Below are positions 25,409 to 34,214 of a stretch of DNA of 64,000 bases, piece after piece (within the stretch, counting starts at the first letter, position 1; the number at the start of each line of letters is the position of its first letter). The position numbers and the translations under genes are program-made. The stretch is from contig NZ_JAIPME010000002.1 of assembly GCF_019957155.1 (NCBI RefSeq), positions 1,178,001-1,242,000 on the forward strand, in the 5' to 3' direction. Under the pieces are notes generated by a model that saw only the letters and a program-made list of their open reading frames with translations, searched no databases and had not been told where the DNA came from. This DNA is from Anaerococcus murdochii (GTDB lineage: Bacteria > Bacillota > Clostridia > Tissierellales > Peptoniphilaceae).

Positions 25409-26749
25409 ATGACAGAATTAAAATCACACGAAAACAACATAGCAAAGTTTGAATTTAATGTAAGCTATGATGAATTTAAGAAAGCAACAGACGCAGTTTA
25501 CAAGAGAAATAAAAAGAGATATAGAATCGATGGTTTCAGACCAGGACACGTTCCAAGAAGAGTTCTTGAAAAAATGTACGGTCCAGAAATCTTCTATGAT
25601 GATGCTATCCAAATAGTATTCCCAGAGCCATACGAAAAGGCAGTAGAGGAACTAGGTCTTGAAGTAATTGACCAACCATCTGTTGACCTTGATGACATCG
25701 AAGAAGGTAAGGACATTACTTTCAAGGTAGAAGTAGAAACAAAACCACATCCAGTTCTTGGCGACTACAATGACCTTGTAATCGAAGAAGTTTCTGAAGA
25801 AGTTACTGACGAAGATATAGAAGTTGAACTAAATCACCAACTTGAAGAAAATGCTAGACTAATTGAAGTTACAGATAGGCCTGTAAAGGAAAATGATAAG
25901 GTAAATATCGACTTTGATGGCTATCTTGACGGAGAAAGATTTGAAGGCGGCAAGGCAGAAGACTATGACCTTGTAATCGGATCAAACACCTTCATCCAAG
26001 GCTTTGAAGATCAAATTATCGGTCACAATGTAGGTGATAAGTTTGATGTAAATGTAACTTTCCCAGAAGATTATCAAGCAAAAGAATTCCAAGGCAAGGA
26101 CGCTAAATTTGTTGTTGAAATTAATTCTATCACAGAAAAACAACTTCCAGAACTTGACGATGAATTCGCAAAAGATATTTCAGAATATGACAGCCTAGAA
26201 GAACTTAAAAACAATTTAAGAGAAAAACTAGCTGATGACAAAAAAGAATACGCTCAAAATATGAGAGAAAACCAAGCTGTAGAAGCTTTAGTAGAAAAAT
26301 CTGAAGTTACAGCTCCAGCTAGCATGGTTAATAGAGAAATAGACTACGAACTACAAAACCTTGATCAAAGACTACAAGGCATGGGATTAACACTTAGCCA
26401 ATATATTGAGCTTACAAAGATGGATATCAACCAAATCCGTGACCAATACAGAGCTCAAGCAGAAGCTAGAGTAAAGGCAAATCTTGTAATTGACGAAGTA
26501 GCTCTAAAAGAAAATATAGAAGTATCTGACGAAGAAAAAGAAAAAGAACTACAAGAAACTGCTAAAAACTACGGCGTAGAAGACCTAGAAAAATTCAAAG
26601 AAATCTTCGCTAAAAACGTATCAGACGATACTCTAATAGAAAATATTAAGAGAAGAAAAGCTGTAGAATTCCTTGCTTCAAAGGCAAAGGCTCTTCCTCA
26701 CGAAGAATACCACAAATTTGTAGAAGAAAATTCTAAAAAGGAAGACTAA
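25409..26749 (+). CDS. tig: Trigger factor
   Basis: 446 residues. The N-terminal ribosome-binding domain carries GFRPGHVPRRVLEKMYG, the family signature. The FKBP prolyl isomerase domain lies about 160-245 (VNIDFDGYLDGERFEGG, FIQGFEDQIIGHNVG). The rest is the helical chaperone domain. It binds nascent chains at the ribosome exit. tig-clpP-clpX-lon is a classical order and forms a protein quality-control cluster here. A CGGAGGATG ribosome site precedes the ATG. Confidence 0.97.
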   Translation: MTELKSHENNIAKFEFNVSYDEFKKATDAVYKRNKKRYRIDGFRPGHVPRRVLEKMYGPEIFYDDAIQIVFPEPYEKAVEELGLEVIDQPSVDLDDIEEGKDITFKVEVETKPHPVLGDYNDLVIEEVSEEVTDEDIEVELNHQLEENARLIEVTDRPVKENDKVNIDFDGYLDGERFEGGKAEDYDLVIGSNTFIQGFEDQIIGHNVGDKFDVNVTFPEDYQAKEFQGKDAKFVVEINSITEKQLPELDDEFAKDISEYDSLEELKNNLREKLADDKKEYAQNMRENQAVEALVEKSEVTAPASMVNREIDYELQNLDQRLQGMGLTLSQYIELTKMDINQIRDQYRAQAEARVKANLVIDEVALKENIEVSDEEKEKELQETAKNYGVEDLEKFKEIFAKNVSDDTLIENIKRRKAVEFLASKAKALPHEEYHKFVEENSKKED

Positions 26750-26798
26750 TAGCAATTTCTAGCAGTTTCCAAGGGGATTTTCCCAGAAAGGAGACACA

Positions 26799-27395
26799 GT
26801 GTTAGCTAAAAATTATTTAGTACCAACTGTTATCGAACAAACAAACAGGGGCGAAAGAGCCTATGATATATATTCAAGACTTCTAAAAGATAGGATAATC
26901 TTCCTATCTGGAGAGGTCCGTGATGAAGTAAGCGATATAATAATTGCCCAACTTCTTTTCCTAGAAAGCGAAGACCCAAATAAGGATATACACTTTTATA
27001 TCAATTCCCCAGGTGGAGTTGTCACAAGTGGTCTTGCAATCTATGACACAATGAACTATATAAAACCAGACGTATCTACAATTTGTATTGGCCAGGCAGC
27101 CTCAATGGGAGCGGTCTTATTATCATCAGGAGCCAAGGGCAAGAGATTTTCTCTACCAAACTCCAATATAATGATCCACCAACCATCAGGCGGTGCCCAA
27201 GGTCAAGCATCAGACATAGTTATTCAAGCTGAGCAAATCCTTAAAATCAAGGGCAACCTCAATAGGATCCTAGCTGAAAATACTGGCAAGGATTTAAAAA
27301 CTATAGAAAAAGATACAGACAGAGACTTTGCGATGACAGCAGAAGAGGCCCTAAAATACGGCCTAATTGATAAAGTTATAGAAAGTAATAAGTAA
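26799..27395 (+). CDS. clpP: ATP-dependent Clp protease proteolytic subunit
   Basis: 198 residues with a GTG start (AAAGGAGAC upstream). Catalytic triad Ser102 in GQAASMGAV, His127 in IMIHQPSGG and Asp176 in TDRDFAMT. The N-terminus [23 protein letters not shown] is the usual one. It forms the tetradecameric chamber used with ClpX, encoded one base behind. Confidence 0.98.
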   Translation: MLAKNYLVPTVIEQTNRGERAYDIYSRLLKDRIIFLSGEVRDEVSDIIIAQLLFLESEDPNKDIHFYINSPGGVVTSGLAIYDTMNYIKPDVSTICIGQAASMGAVLLSSGAKGKRFSLPNSNIMIHQPSGGAQGQASDIVIQAEQILKIKGNLNRILAENTGKDLKTIEKDTDRDFAMTAEEALKYGLIDKVIESNK

Positions 27396-27396
27396 A

Positions 27397-28611
27397 ATGG
27401 CTGATAAGGAAAAAAGTACGGTAAGATGTTCTTTTTGTGGTAAAGATGCCAGCCAGGTCAAGAGGATAATAGCAGGGGCAGATGGCTATATTTGTAACGA
27501 ATGCGTTGAGCTTTGCTCTGAGATTATCAAAGAAGACAATAAGGTCGAGGACGGTTTTGACTTTGATTTTGAACTTTCAAAACCAAAGGATATAAAGGCC
27601 TACCTTGATTCTTATGTCATTGGCCAGGAAGATGCCAAAAAAACCCTATCTGTGGCAGTTTATAACCACTATAAAAGAATTACCAGCAATGAAGAAGATT
27701 CAGAAGTTGAATTACAAAAATCAAATATTTTAATGCTTGGACCAACAGGATCAGGCAAGACTCTCCTTGCTCAAACTCTTGCCAGAAAGCTTAATGTTCC
27801 ATTTGCCATTGCAGATGCTACAAGCCTTACCGAAGCAGGTTATGTTGGTGAGGATGTAGAAAATATTATCTTAAAATTAGTCCAAGCAGCTGACTATGAT
27901 ATAGAAGCAGCAGAACTTGGTATAATCTATGTTGACGAGATAGATAAGATTACAAGAAAGAGCGAAAACCCATCTATAACCCGTGATGTTAGCGGGGAAG
28001 GCGTTCAACAAGCCCTTCTTAAATTAATAGAGGGAACTGAGGCCAATGTCCCACCTCAAGGTGGCAGAAAGCACCCATCCCAAGAATACATCAGGGTAGA
28101 TACTACAAATATTTTATTTATCCTAGGCGGGGCCTTTGAGGGAATAGGCGATATCATAAACCAAAGACAAATGGATAAGACCATTGGTTTTGGGGCTGAT
28201 ATTACAAAGAGAGAAAAAACTGACCTATCCTTGGTAAATACCGAAGATTTGTTGAAATTCGGCCTTATACCAGAGTTTATAGGCAGGGTTCCAATTATAG
28301 TTAGCCTTGATGCCCTTGATGAAGAAGCCCTTGTAAGAATTTTAAAGGAGCCAAAAAACTCCCTAATCAAGCAATATCAAAAGCTTTTTGACCTTGACGA
28401 TGTAAAGCTAAGTTTCAATGACGATGCTATAGCAGAGATTGCCAAAAAAGCTTATGACCAAAAGACAGGTGCCAGGGGCCTTAGGACAATTATTGAAAAT
28501 CTCCTTTTGGATGTGATGTATGAAATTCCATCCAGGGAAGAAATCAAAGAAGTAATTGTAACTAAAGAATCTATCGATGGCCATAGTAAACTAGAATATA
28601 AAAAGAAATAA
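27397..28611 (+). CDS. clpX: ATP-dependent Clp protease ATPase subunit ClpX
   Basis: 404 residues. N-terminal zinc-binding dimerisation domain with Cys11, Cys14, Cys33 and Cys36; AAA+ domain with Walker A GPTGSGKT, pore loop region [10 protein letters not shown], Walker [11 protein letters not shown], sensor and arginine finger region ([10 protein letters not shown]). It unfolds tagged proteins into ClpP. Start is one base behind the clpP stop, so translation is coupled. Confidence 0.98.
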   Translation: MADKEKSTVRCSFCGKDASQVKRIIAGADGYICNECVELCSEIIKEDNKVEDGFDFDFELSKPKDIKAYLDSYVIGQEDAKKTLSVAVYNHYKRITSNEEDSEVELQKSNILMLGPTGSGKTLLAQTLARKLNVPFAIADATSLTEAGYVGEDVENIILKLVQAADYDIEAAELGIIYVDEIDKITRKSENPSITRDVSGEGVQQALLKLIEGTEANVPPQGGRKHPSQEYIRVDTTNILFILGGAFEGIGDIINQRQMDKTIGFGADITKREKTDLSLVNTEDLLKFGLIPEFIGRVPIIVSLDALDEEALVRILKEPKNSLIKQYQKLFDLDDVKLSFNDDAIAEIAKKAYDQKTGARGLRTIIENLLLDVMYEIPSREEIKEVIVTKESIDGHSKLEYKKK

Positions 28612-28617
28612 AAATAC

Positions 28618-28647
28618 AAAGGGGGAATGCTAGTCATTTCCCTTTTT
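28618..28647 (+). terminator. Hairpin with T run between clpX and lon
   Basis: GGG-GAATG/CATTTCCC stem with loop CTAGT and T5 behind. It could end the clpX message or attenuate read-through into lon. Confidence 0.65.
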
Positions 28648-28666
28648 ATAACTAAGTGAGGCAAAT

Positions 28667-30997
28667 ATGAATGAAGTTTATAAAATAAGTGAATTAAATC
28701 TCCCCCTAATTCCCTTAAGAGGATATTGGGTTATGCCTACTACTATGCTCAACTTTGACTCATCAAGATCTATATCAAAAAATGCTGTAGAAAATGCAAA
28801 ACTGAACAACGAAGAGTTGTTTTTAGTAAACCAACTTGATATTTTTGATGACAATCCAAAGGCAGACGGCCTAGAGGAGGTCGGTATAGTAGCTGAAATC
28901 AAGGAGACTTTTCCTCTACCAAATGGAGATATAAGAGTTTTTGTCCAGGCAACTGGCCTTGGCAAGCTCAAAAAACTCCATGTAGCTGAGGGTTTTTTAA
29001 GATGTGAGATTGAAAAATACGAATATATAGAAGAAAATCAAGAAAAAACAGATGTACTAGAAGCCCTTCGAAAACTTTTGGTGAGCGATTTTAGGGACTA
29101 TGCCATGATCAACGATGACATTCCAGATGAGATCGCCTACGGAATGACTGAGCTTGAAAATTATCACAGGTTGGTAGATTTAATTACCTACCATCTTGAC
29201 CTTGCTCCAAAGGAATATTACGAAATCCTTTCTACTTTTGATGTAAAAGAGAGGATGGAGCTTGTTCACAGGATAATTAATAAGGAAATCGAGCTAAAAA
29301 ATCTGGGTGAAGAAATCGAGAGGACTGTTTCTGAGAATATCAACCAATCTCAAAAAGAATACTATCTTAGGGAAAAAATGGATGTCCTAAAGAAGGAGTT
29401 AGCTTCAACTACAGGTCAGGCTGATAACGAAGTTGACGAATTAAGGTCCAAGATAAAAAAGATTAAGTTTGATAAACAGGCTAGAAAGTCCCTTGAAAAA
29501 GACCTTGACAGGCTAGAATTAATTCCAGAAATGAGCCCAGACTACGGAGTCATTTCATCCTACCTTGATTTTGTAGTAGGACTTCCATGGAATAAAAAAT
29601 CTAAGGAAAGCCTTGATATAAAAAGGGCTACAGAAATCTTAGACCAAGACCACTACGGCCTAAAAGACGTCAAGGAAAGAATTCTAGAGTCAATTGCAGT
29701 TAAGATTAAAAATAAATCTGTAAAGGGATCTATAATTTGTTTGGTTGGCCCTCCAGGAGTGGGAAAGACCTCTATTGCTAAGTCTGTAGCCCGTGCTCTT
29801 AACCGTGAATTTGTTTCAATGAGACTTGGCGGGGTGACTGATGAATCAGAAATCAGAGGCCACAGAAGAACCTATGTTGGCGCCATGGCAGGTCGTGTCA
29901 TTGCAAATATAAACAGAATTAGCGTTAAAAATCCAGTTTTCCTCTTAGATGAGATTGACAAACTAGGTTCAGATTTTAGGGGAGACCCATCAAGTGCTTT
30001 GCTTGAAGTCCTTGACCCAGAGCAAAACGATAAATTTATCGACCGCTACTTGGATATTCCATTTGACTTATCAGATGTATTTTTCTTAACTACAGCCAAC
30101 GACATAAACGCCATACCGGACGCCCTTTTTGATAGGCTAGAAGTGATTGAATTATCTGGCTACACCCCAAGTGAGAAATTGAATATTGCCAAGCAATATT
30201 TGGTAAAAAAACAAATGGAAAATACGGGTCTTAAGGAAGAAGAATTTTCTATTTCAGATAAGGTAATAGAAAAAATTATCAAATCCTACACCAGGGAAGC
30301 CGGTGTGAGAGAGCTTGAAAGGTTAATTGACAAGATTTGCAGACGTTCTGTCAAGGAAATCCTTGAAGGCAAAAAGACTGTCAGAGTAACCATGCAAAAC
30401 TACACCAGATTTTTAGGCCGTGAGAAATTTATAGACGACCATATCTCAAAAGAAGAAAAGATTGGCGTTGTAAATGGCTTGGCATGGACTTCTGTTGGAG
30501 GAACTATGCTTACAGTTGAGGCCAACGTCATGGAAGGTAAGGGTAATGTTGAATTTACTGGCTCTCTTGGCGATGTCATGAAGGAATCTGGCCAGGCAGC
30601 CCTTGTATATATCAGATCTAATGCTGATAAACTCGGTATTAAGGGTAAATTTTACGAAACAAAAGATATCCACGTCCACGTTCCAGAAGGGGCAACTCCA
30701 AAAGACGGTCCTTCTGCAGGTATTACAATGACAACAGCCATTGCCTCAGCCCTTACAGGCAGGAAGGTCAAAAACAACCTCGCCATGACAGGTGAAGTCA
30801 CCATTACAGGGGACGTCCTTGCCATCGGTGGCCTTAAGGAAAAGGCACTCGCAGCCTATGCTTATGGGATCAAAAATGTGATTATTCCAAAGGATAACGA
30901 GAGAGATACAGAAGACATTGACAAGGAAATCAGGGATAAGATTAATTTCATCCCTGTAACAAACGTGTCTGAAGTAATCGAAAGGGCCCTTATATGA
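28667..30997 (+). CDS. lon: ATP-dependent protease Lon (LonA)
   Basis: 776 residues. N-terminal LAN substrate-binding domain ([20 protein letters not shown]), coiled coil, AAA+ module (Walker [10 protein letters not shown], Walker [11 protein letters not shown]) and the protease domain with catalytic Ser in [11 protein letters not shown] and Lys in [15 protein letters not shown]. The C-terminus overlaps the next gene by four bases (ATGA), so Lon and YsxC are coupled as in many Firmicutes. Confidence 0.97.
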   Translation: MNEVYKISELNLPLIPLRGYWVMPTTMLNFDSSRSISKNAVENAKLNNEELFLVNQLDIFDDNPKADGLEEVGIVAEIKETFPLPNGDIRVFVQATGLGKLKKLHVAEGFLRCEIEKYEYIEENQEKTDVLEALRKLLVSDFRDYAMINDDIPDEIAYGMTELENYHRLVDLITYHLDLAPKEYYEILSTFDVKERMELVHRIINKEIELKNLGEEIERTVSENINQSQKEYYLREKMDVLKKELASTTGQADNEVDELRSKIKKIKFDKQARKSLEKDLDRLELIPEMSPDYGVISSYLDFVVGLPWNKKSKESLDIKRATEILDQDHYGLKDVKERILESIAVKIKNKSVKGSIICLVGPPGVGKTSIAKSVARALNREFVSMRLGGVTDESEIRGHRRTYVGAMAGRVIANINRISVKNPVFLLDEIDKLGSDFRGDPSSALLEVLDPEQNDKFIDRYLDIPFDLSDVFFLTTANDINAIPDALFDRLEVIELSGYTPSEKLNIAKQYLVKKQMENTGLKEEEFSISDKVIEKIIKSYTREAGVRELERLIDKICRRSVKEILEGKKTVRVTMQNYTRFLGREKFIDDHISKEEKIGVVNGLAWTSVGGTMLTVEANVMEGKGNVEFTGSLGDVMKESGQAALVYIRSNADKLGIKGKFYETKDIHVHVPEGATPKDGPSAGITMTTAIASALTGRKVKNNLAMTGEVTITGDVLAIGGLKEKALAAYAYGIKNVIIPKDNERDTEDIDKEIRDKINFIPVTNVSEVIERALI

Positions 30998-31581
30998 AAA
31001 TTAAAAATATAGAACTCGAACAAGTGGCAGGTTTTAAGGCCCAGTGGCCAAAAGATTCCCTGCCTGAAATCGCCTTTGTTGGTAGGTCCAACGTTGGCAA
31101 GTCTTCTTTTATAAATTCCTTTTCAAATAGGAAGGCAATCGCAAGGACCTCTTCCAAACCAGGCAAGACCAGGACTATAAATTTTTATAGGGTCAATGAC
31201 AACTTTAGGTTGGTTGACCTGCCAGGCTACGGCTTTGCCAAAGTGTCTAAGGCAGAAAAGGCCAAGTGGGATAAGCTAATCAACGAATATCTCCACGATA
31301 GGGAAAACCTCAAGGAAGTATTTTTGATAGTAGACATCCGCCACGAACCGACAGCCCTAGATAAGCAAATGTATGAGTGGATAATAGATTCAGGCTACAT
31401 GGGTTTTGTAATTGCAACTAAGTTTGATAAAATTTCCAAGGGCCAAATCCAAAAACACATCAAGCAAATAAAAAAGAAACTAGAAATAGAAGACGAAGGC
31501 CTAATCTTTGCCTATTCTTCAGAGACAAAGCACAACAAGGACGTCCTTGAAGAGCAGGTTGAAGTGATAATAAATGCATAA
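30994..31581 (+). CDS. ysxC: Ribosome biogenesis GTPase YsxC/EngB
   Basis: 195 residues. G1 GRSNVGKSSF (about 29-38), switch II DLPGYGFAKVS, G4 TKFDKIS. Small single-domain GTPase needed for 50S subunit maturation. Length and motif spacing are those of the family. Start overlaps lon (ATGA). Confidence 0.96.
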   Translation: MKIKNIELEQVAGFKAQWPKDSLPEIAFVGRSNVGKSSFINSFSNRKAIARTSSKPGKTRTINFYRVNDNFRLVDLPGYGFAKVSKAEKAKWDKLINEYLHDRENLKEVFLIVDIRHEPTALDKQMYEWIIDSGYMGFVIATKFDKISKGQIQKHIKQIKKKLEIEDEGLIFAYSSETKHNKDVLEEQVEVIINA

Positions 31582-31592
31582 GAGAGGTAAAA

Positions 31593-31907
31593 ATGGGATT
31601 TTTAAACGAAATTAGGTCATTTTTTACTGACCATATTCTAATTTTTAACCTCTTGGCAGTTATTATAATTTCCTTTTTAATTTCCAAGACCTATGACAAG
31701 GCCTTGGTTAAAATTAGAAGCGATAAATCTTCTAGAAATAAGATAATAATCTATGAAATTCTTGAATGTCTTTTCATATTTGTTACCTATAGTCTTTTAA
31801 TAGCTGGATTTACAAATAGAAGGCTACCAAACTTAAAAGAATTTGCCTTTATGGTCCTAGTAAGCCTATGCTTGGATAGGGCTAGGATTAAAGGAAAACA
31901 TAAATAA
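31593..31907 (+). CDS. Small membrane protein, unknown
   Basis: 104 residues. Hydrophobic segments about 14-31, 55-71 and a weaker one about 83-96, with a basic C-terminus (ARIKGKHK). AGAGAGGT precedes the ATG and the gap to ysxC is 11 bases, so it is probably the last gene of the lon operon. No family recognised. Confidence 0.65.
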   Translation: MGFLNEIRSFFTDHILIFNLLAVIIISFLISKTYDKALVKIRSDKSSRNKIIIYEILECLFIFVTYSLLIAGFTNRRLPNLKEFAFMVLVSLCLDRARIKGKHK

Positions 31908-31922
31908 GAAAATCCTACCACT

Positions 31923-31960
31923 CGTCATTCCGACAAGCGAAGCGAGGAAGAATCCCATAA
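31923..31960. repeat. CGTCATTCCGA-type intergenic palindromic repeat
   Basis: Contains CGTCATTCCGAC followed by AAGCGAAGCGAGGAAGAAT. Sequences of this pattern are widespread short intergenic repeats in bacteria; only one copy is seen in this window, so the call rests on resemblance. Confidence 0.4.
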
Positions 31961-31995
31961 AGAAGGTACCTATAAATTAAAATAATACCTACAAG

Positions 31996-32020
31996 AGAAG
32001 GCTCAGGCCTTCTTTTTTGT
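31996..32020 (+). terminator. Terminator of the lon-ysxC operon
   Basis: AGAAGGC/GCCTTCT stem with loop TCAG and T6 (32011-32018). Confidence 0.8.
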
Positions 32021-32067
32021 TTGAGGGGGGAAACTGGGTATAAATATAAAAAAGAAAGGAAATAACC

Positions 32068-32442
32068 ATGGCAAGAAATTTATCTTCCAAACAAAAACGA
32101 ATATAACTGGGATTTTTAATCGGGATTTGGATTTTGATTATGGCATCGGTTTATACCATAAAAGTATATGAAAGCTGGTATTTCTTTGCGATTTTTTTAA
32201 TCTTGGCCTTGGTATTTTTGCTATATCAAAACCATATTGGCATCAGAGTTGATAAAAAAATCGGAACCTGTCTGGGAGATCTTCCAAAAAAGGATACATA
32301 TAAATATTATATTGGTGCATTTTTAAATATTTTGGCCATAAATTTGACAATTAGCCTTGATATGAAATTCATAGTCCTAGTAGGTCTGGCATCAGCCTAT
32401 TTGTTTTATGAATCATACAAGATGATAGAAAATAACTACTAA
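32068..32442 (+). pseudogene. Small membrane protein gene broken by an in-frame stop
   Basis: An ATG at 32068 has a good ribosome site (AAAGGA, seven bases away) and reads MARNLSSKQKRI, then a TAA at 32104-32106, then continues in the same frame through LGFLIGIWILIMASVY to 32442. Joined, it would be 125 codons: a basic head, then membrane segments (about 13-29, 34-51 and 84-103). The internal ATG at 32134 has no ribosome site, so a shorter product is unlikely unless the stop is read through. One substitution in the TAA would restore the gene; a sequencing error is possible. Confidence 0.6.
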
Positions 32443-32473
32443 AAAAGTAGGTGATTTAAGTCACCTACTTTTT
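32442..32473. terminator. Bidirectional terminator
   Basis: AAAAAGTAGGTGA (32442-32454) and exact complement (32461-32473), giving T runs on both strands between converging genes. Confidence 0.9.
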
Positions 32474-32482
32474 AAATGGGAT

Positions 32483-33472
32483 TTATTTTGCAGAAAGTGT
32501 AAATTCTGCAATTTTTTCGTAGTTGTCGTTTGTAATTCTGCCAGAGATTTCACTTATTTTTGCCCTTGATAGGGTGAAGGTGATATCTCTGCCGTCTTTG
32601 ATTTCATCAAGGCCTAAGTCTGAGAAGTCTTTATTATATAAGAATGTCATTTCACCTGCAACACCTGTTCTTATATCAAGAGAGATTTCGTTTCCGTCTT
32701 TATCAAACCCATCTATCTTGTAGTCATAATCCTTATCAAGATTATCTATTACGGCTGTCATGGTAATTGGGTTAACCTTCATTAGTTTGACTACAGCACC
32801 ATTTTCAAGTTCATAGTTTTCTGCAAGTATCTTATTTTCTTTGTTTGCAACATTTGAAGGTGCGGTAATTGATACAATTTCGGTTTTGTTTCCATTTATC
32901 ATATATATGTCTATATTTGCATTTTCTATTTCTGGAAATTCTTTGTCAAAAACGATCATTGAAGAATTTGTGTAGGTAGTTCCTTCTGGATTTATTCCTG
33001 CAGAACCAGATGAACCATCAGATTTGTAGGTTTCTCCATTTATTACAACTTTGTAAATCATACTTTCATTTTTGAAGTCTAATGCATCCTCAAATCTTTC
33101 GGATTCTCTTAAAATATTTACATACATCTTATTATCTTCAATGGCGAGATTTTCTAGAACAAATGAGTCATCTCCAATTGTAATTGGTTTGTGAAGTTCA
33201 GTTACATACTTATATGATTCAGGACTTGCTCCGAAGGTTTCCATAAAAGTTACTTTCACATCTGTTGTAAATTTAGAAACTTCTGCCCTTACTGGAGGCA
33301 TGGTAAGGCCTGCAATAAGAAGTAGGGCTGCTGCTATTCCTATATATTTTTTATTTGATTTTTTCTTGTATGATTGTGCGGTTTTCATTAGTTTTTCCCT
33401 TTCTATATCATTTAGTTCAAATTCGTCACTTTCAAAGTCTAGGTCATTTATCTCATCATAAACATTTTTCAT
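32483..33472 (-). CDS. DUF4179-type membrane protein, probable anti-sigma factor
   Basis: 329 residues. A cytoplasmic acidic head of about 45 residues ends in a Lys-rich patch, then one membrane helix (YIGIAAALLLIAGLTMPPV) and a large extracellular part rich in beta strands, matching the DUF4179 layout (GYSVTV-like strand after the helix). Such proteins are encoded next to ECF sigma factors and hold them at the membrane. Its start lies inside the upstream sigma gene (17-base overlap), so the two are made together. What the outer domain senses is unknown. Confidence 0.75.
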   Translation of the reverse strand: MKNVYDEINDLDFESDEFELNDIEREKLMKTAQSYKKKSNKKYIGIAAALLLIAGLTMPPVRAEVSKFTTDVKVTFMETFGASPESYKYVTELHKPITIGDDSFVLENLAIEDNKMYVNILRESERFEDALDFKNESMIYKVVINGETYKSDGSSGSAGINPEGTTYTNSSMIVFDKEFPEIENANIDIYMINGNKTEIVSITAPSNVANKENKILAENYELENGAVVKLMKVNPITMTAVIDNLDKDYDYKIDGFDKDGNEISLDIRTGVAGEMTFLYNKDFSDLGLDEIKDGRDITFTLSRAKISEISGRITNDNYEKIAEFTLSAK

Positions 33473-33980
33473 TTTGGATTTCCTCCTTGATTTTTTTCTT
33501 GCCCCTGGCTACCCTGTTGTAAAGCCCGGCCTTTGATATGTCGTAGACCTTGGCCAAATCATCGTAGGAATAGCCTTCAATAAATAATTTCCTAAAAATT
33601 TCTCGGTCTTTTTCGTCTAGGACCTTGAGGATTTGTTCTGATTCGTCGATACTAATCTCTTCATCACCTTCTAGAAAAGGTGAAACTTCATCGAAATCCA
33701 CGCTTTTGTGTCTGATTTCCTTTCTTAGGGCGTCTATGGCCTTGTACCTAGCGATTCCTGCACACCAGTTTTTAAAAGAAGACCTATGAGGATCAAAGGA
33801 GTCTATATTATCCCAAACTGCGAGGACGCTGTCGTTTAGTACCTCCATCCTGACTTCTTCGTTGAAGGTAAGGACCTTGTAGATTGATGCCTTCATAACT
33901 GGACCGTAGGAGTCGATAAAGGCCCTTAGGGCTTTTTCATCCCTATTTTTTATGCCCTTTATAATCTTTTTTTCATTCAT
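33456..33980 (-). CDS. ECF-type RNA polymerase sigma factor
   Basis: 174 residues. Region 2 is visible in LRAFIDSYGPVMKASIYKVL...DSVLAVWDNIDSFDPHRSSFKNWCAGIARYKAIDALRK and region 4 in LKVLDEKDREIFRKLFIEGYSYDDLAKVYDISKAGLYNRVARGKKKIKE. It would direct RNA polymerase to a small regulon and is held back by the overlapping DUF4179 protein. GGAGAG precedes the ATG. Autoregulation is usual for such pairs but I cannot identify its promoter. Confidence 0.9.
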   Translation of the reverse strand: MNEKKIIKGIKNRDEKALRAFIDSYGPVMKASIYKVLTFNEEVRMEVLNDSVLAVWDNIDSFDPHRSSFKNWCAGIARYKAIDALRKEIRHKSVDFDEVSPFLEGDEEISIDESEQILKVLDEKDREIFRKLFIEGYSYDDLAKVYDISKAGLYNRVARGKKKIKEEIQNEKCL

Positions 33981-34152
33981 AATCTCTCCTTCACCTATAT
34001 ATTCGTAAGAGAAGTTTCTTTTTTATCAAAAAATATTTAAAATTCTTAATAATAATTATTCGCTAAATCTATGGAAAAGCCTAATATTTTTGCATAAATT
34101 CGTAAATCTATAAGAATTTATAAAAATCGCTTTAATTGGCTATCCCAAGTGC

Positions 34153-34181
34153 TTGCAAAGGTTTTGTATATTTGATATCAT
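34153..34181 (+). promoter_or_regulatory. Promoter of the flavin reductase gene
   Basis: TTGCAA (34153-34158), 17-bp spacer, TATCAT (34176-34181), about 33 bases before the ATG. Confidence 0.6.
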
Positions 34182-34214
34182 ACTTGAGGAACAGAATACA
34201 TAAAAGGAGAGTAT

